Source: Yamagishiella unicocca (Eukaryota; Chlorophyta; Chlorophyceae; Chlamydomonadales; Volvocaceae). Taken from it: DNA of 64,000 nucleotides. Every line of letters starts with the position of its first letter. Positions within the stretch are counted from its first letter, which is position 1. Location of the stretch: positions 558,001 to 622,000 of the forward strand of contig BDSL01000024.1 in the NCBI GenBank assembly GCA_003116995.1. Reading direction: 5' to 3'. The notes beneath the pieces were generated by a model that searched no databases, was not told where the DNA came from, and worked only from the letters and a program-made list of their open reading frames with translations. A program made the translations under genes and the position numbers. Below are positions 55,401 to 64,000 of this stretch, one piece after another.

Positions 55401-57928
55401 AATGTTCTTCCAGGCACACTTCGGTATCTCCTGAGCTTTTTATGTGTCTTTGAGTAAAAGTATACACAATTGTGTGAGGTTTGGGAATATGGGTCGCCTT
55501 CATTCACCAGAATCCAGGTGACTGCGCGAAGGAACGACACCGGCCAGATTGCTCTGCACCTCCTGCTCTTCCTACAGTCATATGTTACTTCAGAATTACA
55601 AAGCGTATCATTGCTGTTGCTCACACGGCATCCCGACAGACACCCCCCCCCCTGGTACTCCCCGGTGCCCGGTGCCATCCTGCGTCATGGGACGACCTGC
55701 CAATCCCGTCCTAAAGTTACGGCCTGAAGTCTGGCCACCCCTCACACGTCAAGAATGGTGCGCCAAGTAAGGCATGGCATTAACGCGACTGTTTACGTTT
55801 GCATGCACGTGAACTGCTCCGTCCTGGTGTGAAACAGCAAGCCTCAGTGGCTTCAGCAAGCCAGCTCATGGGTCATGGGCCCTATGCGGTGGTTACATCC
55901 GCATGCCCATTGACTAAGTCCTGTTAATTAATGGACAGCAAGTTAGCAAGGGGCTGAGTTACCTGGGCGGGTAAGTGTCGGAACGGAAGCGGAGCGGCCA
56001 CCGTCTCGACAGCAAACAGCAGATGGTAGTACTGGGCATAAACTTACCTGTCATAGGTAGATAACTGCAACGTCGGCAGAACTAATTGTCCAGGCAGCAT
56101 CTAGGTTCAACCTGGGAGCCAGTAATTGCCATCAACCCTAAGTTTACAGGGTATGTAGGTAGCGAAGTGCGAGCTGTACTTGTGTGGGCCGGGGAAATAG
56201 CTGTCCAAACACCTCGTCCCGGTATTCGGGACTCATCACAGGCGGCGTGATTGTAAGTCTGTGGATCCCCACTGGCACCCACGGACTTCACGGCAATCCT
56301 GACTCCAAGTAAGATACCCTGACGTCAACGGACTGCGAGGTGACTGCGGCAACAAGCGTAACACGCCAATAATCGCCCAGCCAAGCAATCCTCGACCCTC
56401 ATCGCTGGCATCAGGCGCCACTTCTGAGGGGCACACTTGGTGCCGAGGCATGGACTCCACAAGACCCTCAGCACTGACAACTCTTAACACACCCCGCGTG
56501 GGCCGACCTCGACGGTTTTGGCACACAATGCTATCTCGTGCCACGACAGGGGCGATGCAGCTTTCCATGATCCGTTGGCTACTTGGCTTCGTGCCGTCAG
56601 AGCAAGCGGAGCGAGGCTCTCTCAATATGAAGCGGGTGCGCAAGGTCAGCAGGCCAGTGGCTGCATCCAACATCGCTCTGGATCAACGTCAGCAGCCGTG
56701 GATACGATAGGCGCCTGGGCTTGGAGGGATCCGATCAGCCAGAATCCATGTGAGGTCAACCCTTCAGCACGCACGTGCAGACACATACGCATGCACACAA
56801 ACTCTTGCAGCGGTAAATCAACATACACATACAGGAACACAACGAACAAACGCCATAGAATGGTACTTAACATGATAAATGTCCTAGCCCATCACCCCAG
56901 TCGCTCTGCCTCATTGGGGACTGGCGAGAAGACCCGCTTTCTTTTGCGGCCGGGAGGGGACCGTGCACAGGGCAACACATGCTTTGCAGCCTTCCCATCA
57001 CACATTCCACCCGTCCGATCCTTTACCCCATGGCGCCTTTCGCCCCATCGTCCCCCAGGCGGCTGTCCGCACCACTCGAGGCTCCGCTGGCGCACACGGG
57101 CCAGCGTGGCCCCTCGCGCGCCCCGCGCGCAAGTCCGAGTACCGGTATGCACGTCTCAACAGATGACATGGGAAGGACCCCACGAAACGCCGTACGGTGC
57201 TCCAGATGACACATATGAAAAACCTCAGCAGGACGCTTGACTGCGTTCCCAGCCATCAGGCACAAAGAAGCAATGCAGCAAATTAAACCCCCCAAACCGC
57301 CACCCGCATACGGAACTTATGCGCATAGCCGTCAAGACGAGCGCCACAACAGCTATAAGAGTGTCGCCAGGTACCCAGCGCTGTGACTCGAACCGAAACC
57401 CTAACCTGCCCCCCCAAAGGTCACGCCAGTGTCTCTTCTCTTTGGGAAAGCGTGCTTTCACACGCAGGCACAAGACACATAAATGGAGAAAACACCTCTG
57501 CATATAAATCCGTCAGTAGTCCAGAAGGTAGCCTATGGATGCAAATGATGCCCCGTGGATCTCAACAGGGCCGTTGGATTGGTTGAGTGTTGCTCCAACC
57601 AACCGCACGGTCGGGTCCCAGGCCCTCATCCCAGGGCGCGCGGCCTTCGCAGCAACTAGTGTGCCCACCAAAGACGTGCAATAAACAACGTCTTGGTTTC
57701 CACTCAATCTTGCAGTCGATGTCTACCCGTCTCGTCCCCCGAGGAACGTTGCGCCTCTCCCCTCCCCCAAGTCCTCAGGCCGGCGCTTCTCCGCCGTCGC
57801 AGCCGTACGACCCCTGCCCCACGTGCCCCTCCCCACGCCGCCTCCGCGTGGGGTCGCACAGGAGGTGTCTCTCTCCCACGAATAAAAGCACAAGCGGCAC
57901 CAAGGTGTCGTACAAAGTGCTTGTGTCA
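55401..57928. other. Long intergenic region, no gene recognised
   Basis: Lies between IF-1 and the hemoglobin gene (both minus). The longest frame is minus-strand 56236-56673 (145 codons), without recognisable domains; the opposite strand has overlapping frames of similar length, so I do not call it. Part must be the hemoglobin 3' flank and the IF-1 promoter. Confidence 0.4.
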
Positions 57929-60024
57929 TCACATAATGGTGCAGCAAGCTGGAGCATCCTGTCCGTCCTCAGCCGCCTTGTTCTGGGGCGCCGTGGCGGT
58001 CTTCTCAATCTTCTCCACGTCGATCTTGCCTGATGGGGCGGAACGGACGGGCCGAGATGGGGCGGAAGGGATGGGCCGAGATGGGGCGGAAGGGATGGGC
58101 CGAGTCGCTTTTTTCAAGCAGCAGTGGTGTGGCGGCAGACAATCCAGGCTGCACGTGTTCGTTTACACCAGACCTCCACCCTTAAACCCTCCACCTCAGC
58201 GCTCCGACCGGCACACGCTGCACACCCAGCCGCTCACCGCAGCCGCCCGACAATAAGGCTATGCAGGCGCCCCGCAAGCCACCCAGGCGGCGCCCATCCC
58301 ACCTCTATACTCGGCCAGGCCCCGGCCGACTGGCAATCCATCCCATGTGGCCGCGCGTACCTTTGTATCGCTCCGGGTCGAACAGCGGCCGAACGCCAAT
58401 CAGCACCCCCGCGGCGTCGTCAATCAATTCCTGGGCCACGCCCATCTCTTTCAGGGAGTCAACAAAATGGCCTGGCGGTCGTGGTTGGGGCGTGCGCGTG
58501 TGTGGGGGTGAGGAGAAGACCCGGTTACATGACGTAGGAAGCGGTGAGAAGAAACTAACTGGCGAATAATTCTCAAACACACATGCATGTCGGAAAGCTT
58601 ATGTTAACCACCGAGAAAAGAAGACTGTTGACATGGCCCGCCGGCGGCCGATTAAAGGAAAAGGAACAAACATTTGTGCGGTAGCGTGTGAGGGACGCGT
58701 CGCCGTGCCGCTTGGCGGACGGTTGGAACGCGTCGCGTCGGGCGCTAGGTCACCATGTGGATGGGCGTGTCAATGCGTCTTTGCGGCAACTGAGGCGTAG
58801 CATACATGTTGCCCCGCGTGCGCTTTGCGTGTGGTCACGACCGCAATGCCCCCGCGCACTCCGAGCTGCAACTGTGAACCTACGACGAATACGGCTGCGC
58901 TGCGAGCCGCGTGATTCCCTCCGCAGACAGCCTCGGATCCGGGCTTTGCCCCTTGCGTGCATACCTCGCCCGCCCGCCCCGCCCCTTCAGGACCCCCAAG
59001 GCCACAACCCCAACAAAGGAGGGACCGCCACTCGCAGCAACAACGCGCCTGAAGGGAGCCCATCAAGATTGCTCCCCCAGTGAGGCATCCGTGTTGAGAA
59101 GCAACCCATCGCGCAAACGCTGTGATCCGGCCCTGTACTCCTGCCCAGTTGGATTTCGACCTCCCTTTCCAAATCCGCAGATTGCGAAAATGAGGCCCTC
59201 ACATCCTCCCGTCTGCCCTGCTGCTTGAAAGACGACCATGGGCGCGGACGAGAAATTGCTCTCGCAACGCGGTGGCATCAGGGAATCCCGGAAGACGTCG
59301 AGCCCCATTGCGACGGCCGCGACCACGATGCTCGCAGTCAAGGCTAGCGTGGGTGGTAGGATTCTCAAATCCGTCTGGGCGATGCTTGTCGCCGAGGTCC
59401 ACGCAAGGCAGTGGCTGTACACTAGCTACGCGCAAGCCAGTCTTTTTATGCGCGACTGCCCTTTAACTTCCATGCTTCTGTGCTTGTTCGCAACCCACCA
59501 GCAACTTTGTCGAAGTGGGACATGTTGAGCCCACGGTTGATGATAAGGTGAGCATGGCCCATAACGATATCTGTGTACGGGGGAAATGTAGGTAACAGGA
59601 GGTGTTGTACGCTTTCGCATGCCGGCCAGCGGCTATTTGGGGCCCGATAATAGCTGGCGCAGAAACAAATGCACCAGCCAAGTGTCGTGAGGCCGAGACG
59701 CGCAAGCCTGGCACTCCGTGAAGGTGTACGGCATACACAGCGACACAGGCACAGGTAATACCGCCGCATGCGAATCTCATGGAGCACCCAAGACGTTAGC
59801 AGGATGACAAGGCCTTTCCTACCTTTGCCATGATAGTGGCTTGTTGCGCCAAAGGCATACGCCAGGAAGCGGTTCTGCTTGGCTATGAGTGTCACCATGT
59901 CAACCCCTTGGAAGAAAGGTGCAAGGTCAGGGTCCCCCATGATCTTTTTATAAAAGACGTCAACTGTGGCTGCCACGGCAGCAGCACCGCCCAGTTTGGA
60001 GTGGAGCGTTGCCCGCGCGGTCAT
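57929..60024 (-). CDS. THB: Truncated (2-on-2) hemoglobin with a C-terminal CaaX-like motif
   Basis: Four exons (60024-59823, 59570-59499, 58471-58361, 58029-57929) join in phase to 161 residues. The globin part spans about residues 5-125: LHSKLGGAAAVAATVDVFYK (with the B-helix Phe-Tyr pair), DPDLAPFFQGVDM, AKQNRFLAYAFG, GHAHLIINRGLNMSHFDKVA (with the proximal-His region) and SLKEMGVAQELIDDAAGVL. These are marks of group I truncated hemoglobins, which bind O2 and NO and often act as NO dioxygenases. The tail beyond the fold (GKIDVEKIEKTATAPQNKAA and onward) ends CCTIM. CTIM fits a CaaX prenylation box and the preceding Cys could be palmitoylated. The start was chosen just before the first globin helix; the frame stays open 32 codons further up. 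Confidence 0.95.
58034..58105. repeat. 24-bp tandem repeat next to the last hemoglobin exon
   Basis: About three copies of GATGGGGCGGAAGGGATGGG plus CCGA in the intron immediately before the final exon (minus strand). On the minus strand they give a pyrimidine-rich tract close to the acceptor. Confidence 0.85.
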
Positions 60025-63000
60025 TGGCCTATGCGTGCTGCTCGCATTCGTGCTAGCAGTTGGAGCCTGTGAAGGATAAATTGTCACGTGGGCATGTTGG
60101 CAAAAGTAACTGTGAAGCACGCACGTTTCGATGGTACCGGTATGCCTCCAACAGATAATGACAAACTAGCCAGTGTCCATAACACGTTTAGATGTCATGT
60201 ATGAAGACCATGAACGCTGCAGCGCTAACCTTCCCGATACAGCCTTCCGCGTCCGATGGGAACGACTCACTGGGCGGCTTGTCGACGTGTTGCCTTGTTC
60301 GCTTTCCGCTCCCTGATACAAGGGGTTCCCTCCCTTGCCATTTGCCGTGGCCATGGCCTTGTGACTCAGACTCCCGAGTGCACTAGGTCGCTAGCCGAGG
60401 GTGATACTCCAAAAAAACCGTCGCCAGCCTTGATATAGTATCAGCAATGTATAACTTTCATTGAGTAATCCTCTGCGTTCGATTTAGTTTGGAACTTTTA
60501 GTGCAACGAAAAGTATTGATTCCGGTACCAACCTATCGTTGGCGTTGCGCCCAAGAATTAGCTGAGAGCTTTACCAGGTTTGCATGACCATGTCTGCACT
60601 ATTGAAGTCAAAACGGTACTGCCCTCCAGTACAATTACGCAAGGGCTGACTCCACGCATTGGAACCAGCCACCATGTGCAGATACAGATGTTCAACTGAC
60701 GAGGGTTTACTTAGACAATAAGATCACGTGTTGCCGCCACATGGTTGTGGACGTTTGGGAAGGAAACGTACGCTGTGTTTTGGACTCCGGTATCACCTGG
60801 TGCATTCCTGCGTGCCATGCGAAATTTAATAGAGATTAGATTGGCGCCTGCTCTTGCATGTGGGGTCTCCTCGCACCCATGCGCTGCCTTGCGATAAGCC
60901 GGTGAACGTTGCTTCGCAGTCGGTTATGGCTGACAAGACCAGAATTGCACTCACCCGCCCACCTTTCTCTAGCGAAGTCAAGGTGTCCGCAAGCCAAATA
61001 AATCTTGAAGAAAACGGTGCGTGGCAACTGACAGGAGGCTGCGCGGATGTTACGCTAGCTAGTTCTGCCGCATGCAGAGTTCGGTGCGATCTTGCAGTAT
61101 CCTCGCTGCAGTACCATTTTATTACCATCTGCCGTTCTGCCCGGCTTTCCCCCTGGCCTTGGTTTGTTGGGCTGCCCATGCTGCTGAGGTTCCCTGTGCT
61201 GTTCGACCATGGCCGGCCTTTCGGATGGGGCGTTTTTTCGTGTGGGTGGTGCCCTGGGCCACCCTTGGCCGCCCGGCGTTGGTTTCGGTCCCGGTCCGGG
61301 TTGTCTGGTCCTGCCCTCTTTCCTGTGGTGGGCCTTAGGTTGTCTGGTTTGTCTTATGTCGGGACCCCGCTCCCTTGGGTGAGGCGGGGCTGGCGGGGTC
61401 ATGTTTTCCCTGTGCCGTTGGGAGCGTCTGCAGGCTGCTAGCGCTGGCTTCTCGTTCGGTGTGGTCTTGGTATAGGGCCCCCTCTTGTACTGAGCTCGCC
61501 CGGGCTTGCAGACACTGCAAAATCGTATCTTATCAAACGAATCGATGTTTGGGGAATCGCATCACGCACATCACGGCCTGCAAATATGGATTGTTCCTGC
61601 AAGCCGTGCGATGAATTGCACGAAAGGCTCGCCTTGGATGGACTCAGCTCGTGTTCCCGTGATCATGTTCCTTAATAATAAAAGTTCCTTGTTGACCGTC
61701 CGATGTTACCTTCCGTTGTTACATTTTCCTCGTGTTTTAAGGCTTGCCCGGCATTGTGACAGTTTAACCTCTTGCAAATAGTCCTTATTCCTTACATAAT
61801 CGCCAGCGTTACCACCACGTGCGCACTCCCGGCGTTAAATTATGGTCGCGGCATGGTGCAGCACACATCTCGTTTCGTGCGGACGCTGTAACCTATTATT
61901 ATCATGCACTCATCTGTTAAAAATGCATCCACACAACTTGCGCGTACGTCTGGGAGACGAGGCGCGTACGTCTGGGCAAGGTCGAGGTCGCCATCACTAC
62001 GACGTGTCCGACTCGATTGGTTTGCGCTTCGATCATTTCGATCGTCAGCGTGCGCCGCAGGAAGCATCAAACCTGTGGCTTATCCCGCTCTTAGTGGTTT
62101 ATCCCGTCCCTGTAACCTGCCGATTCGGTTAGTAATAAAAAGGTACCGTATTACAGTGTCCGCAAGCCCGGGTGAGGCCAGGACAAGTGGGGTGGGGGGC
62201 CCAGCCACATCGAGGCCTCACAGGGCCTCACCCTTCCTCACCGTGCGAAAAGCCAGCGCTAGCAGCTAGCAGATGGACCCCGAAGGCGCAGGGAAAACAG
62301 GAGGAAAGACCCGCCGCGCCCAACACGACTCTCTAGCTGGCATTCACAGCAACGAATCTGGAGCACACGCATCCGATTAACTGCTTCGATCACCGGCCTC
62401 CATTCCCTAACTGCTGGCTTAATATGCGGCCAGCTGGGCACGCACATGCACATCATACATGCTGCTCTGCCGCCCCGCAACGCGATGGTTCGGCCTCACG
62501 CAACGAAAGCATGCACACAGCAAGGCCACTGCCACCACATACATAATCTGTCTGCCCGTCTGCGAGCATCACCCATCCAGCAACCTGCTGCGTCCATCGC
62601 CGCAACCCACCATCCTCATCCTGGACCCTGAAGCTCTGAAAAACAAGCTTGCCACGCAACCGTCCTAACAAAAGATTGTGCGTGCGAGTATGACTGCGAT
62701 GGGTATTAGAAAGGAGTCTCGCTTACGTTGCAAGGACTAGGATGACCACGTAGTGCCCTGTGCGGGACCACACGACAAGGGACGCCCCTATTGGGTACCG
62801 AAAAAGAAAAATAGTTCGAGCTGACAGTAACTTTGTCGACTGCACACAACAGCCTAACACACCCTGTCGCGCTGTACGATGACAAGTATGATAGGATGAT
62901 GGTCCTTGGTCCATATGGAAGGTGCTGAAAATGCATATTCAGCGCCTTTTGGTTTATTTGCAGGCGAGCCCCATGCATTGGTAAGTGCAGGTATGTGGAC

Positions 63001-63837
63001 TGCTGCGTACTAACCATGAAGACGCATGCCATCCATCCACACATGCATGTTCGATTGTATGTACGAGTACGTAAACGATGGAAACGAGGTGCTAGGCGCC
63101 ATATGCCCCAAGCCAGACATACATTGTAGCTGTGTACAGCCTTCTAAAAACTCCTCGTCGCCGTTCAACAGCACTAAATGAACACTTCGATGCGCCCGAT
63201 CGATGGCCCCACCTTATGTCTGGGGCCCAATGCAGCAGTTACTGCTACCTCAAGGCACCGCGGCGCACAACCAGAGCCAGCGCGCGAAAGGCTGGCAGCA
63301 CGCACGGTATGCCGCAGGATGTCGAAATAAGGTAGCTGGCAATATAAATGCACTATACGCATCCATGCACCCCGCGTGGCTCCAGCCACTCGTCGTCCTT
63401 GGTTCCATCCACGTCCAGTTTCTCTCCAGCTCGCTAGCTAGCCCACTTCCTTAGTAGGTGTTCGAGTAGTACGTCTGCGGTGCAGGGATGGGGATCGGCG
63501 GAAGGGAGGTGTAGACGCGAGCTAGGCGAGCTATCCAGCTAGATAGATAGGAGCAACGCAGCAAGCAAGCCGCCGCCAGGTGCGAAGGGAGGCTGGGGGC
63601 TAGCTGCCTGCGGATTGCATCGAAAGACGCGATTTGCTTGAAACCTGGACACGACGCGAACCAGGGCGTGCAGGTTGGCGCGATTATCCGATCAGCGTTG
63701 CGTTGGAAAGGAAAGCACGTCAAGGCCGCACCCTCTCTGTTCCATACAAAATGACCCACGTGCCGCCCAACCCCATACACGTGCCGCTCTCGCTCTCCCC
63801 ACGCGTGCGCGCCCCAGCCGAACCATCGGTGACCTAC
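60025..63837. other. Long region without a recognised gene
   Basis: Upstream of the hemoglobin start. Frames include plus-strand 60854-61441 (195 codons) and minus-strand 61055-61402, which overlap each other and have no recognisable domain. GCGCGTACGTCTGGG occurs twice at about 61941-61976. The right part may hold 3' exons or intron of the gene that starts beyond the right edge. Confidence 0.4.
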
Positions 63838-64000
63838 CGGGCAGCATTTCCCAGTGCTGTCGTACAGCGCTGTCCACAGGAAGTTCATGCCGTCGACGGT
63901 GCCGTGCCCCAACCGCTGGTCCTTGGGCCTCTCAAAGCAGATCTTGGGTCGTCTGGACTTGAGGGTGGCCCGGTCCAATCCCAGCGAAGAGATGGTCAGC
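63838..64000 (-). CDS. Unrecognised exon cut by the right edge
   Basis: The minus-strand frame is open from the window edge to a good donor (GTAGGT at 63837). It encodes about 54 residues including TISSLGLDRATLK, RRPKICFERPKDQRLGHG and TVDGMNFLWTALYDSTGKCC. Composition looks coding and contrasts with the frames next to it. I do not recognise the family. The 5' part lies outside the window and the next exon downstream was not found. Confidence 0.45.

Noticed and set aside
56236..56673. A 145-codon minus-strand frame
   Set aside because: No recognisable domain, overlapping frames of similar size on the other strand, and no convincing splice context.
59063..59422. A 119-codon frame inside a hemoglobin intron
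   Set aside because: It lies within the 1.03-kb intron between in-phase globin exons, and including it would break the globin fold.
61055..61441. Overlapping 115- and 195-codon frames on opposite strands
   Set aside because: Neither shows a domain, and mutual overlap in GC-rich DNA explains both.

Overview
The window is nuclear DNA of a green alga, most likely of the Chlamydomonadales/Volvocales. The evidence is high GC, many short GT-AG introns, short TTTTAGGG (Chlamydomonas-type telomere) tracts inside introns, and a gene set typical of that group: plant-type lipoxygenases, an ELIP-like light-harvesting relative, an EGF/exostosin glycosyltransferase, a truncated hemoglobin, a plastid IF-1 and a BTB/beta-propeller protein. 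No bacterial operon, CRISPR array, tRNA or rRNA was seen. Gene models were joined by hand using open frames, GT-AG sites and consistent intron phase; most give an unbroken protein of the expected family length.

Layout. 1-5108 (-): 5' half of lipoxygenase copy 1, running off the left edge. 6665-10070 (-): AT-richer insert coding a Helitron-type helicase that appears to be spliced to a C-terminal domain of four T-x2-Q repeats. 11489-21753 (-): complete catalytic lipoxygenase copy 2, with nine exons matching copy 1 in size and phase. 22.4-26.5 kb: unrecognised sequence and a frameshifted retroelement remnant headed by a long inverted repeat. 26578-28054: DNA transposon with 29-bp perfect terminal inverted repeats and TAA target duplication, carrying a 347-codon AT-hook-like frame. 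28254-29062 (+): MBF1. 31397-33363 (-): ELIP-like protein. 34286-43311 (+): 19-exon EGF/exostosin (GT47) glycosyltransferase. 44.0-45.4 kb: decayed copies of the next two genes. 46222-47841 (-): BTB protein. 49007-53772 (-): mitochondrial UCP-type carrier. 54791-55400 (-): plastid translation initiation factor IF-1. 57929-60024 (-): truncated hemoglobin ending in a CaaX-like CTIM. 63838-64000 (-): unrecognised exon cut by the right edge.

The genes form no single pathway, although several (lipoxygenase, ELIP-like, hemoglobin, UCP, MBF1) belong to families often tied to stress and redox responses. The less ordinary features are the helicase-repeat protein of the Helitron-like insert, the possibly lipid-anchored hemoglobin, the tandemly duplicated and decayed UCP-BTB block, two families of short repeats that recur inside introns of unrelated genes, and the TAA-flanked transposon immediately upstream of MBF1.
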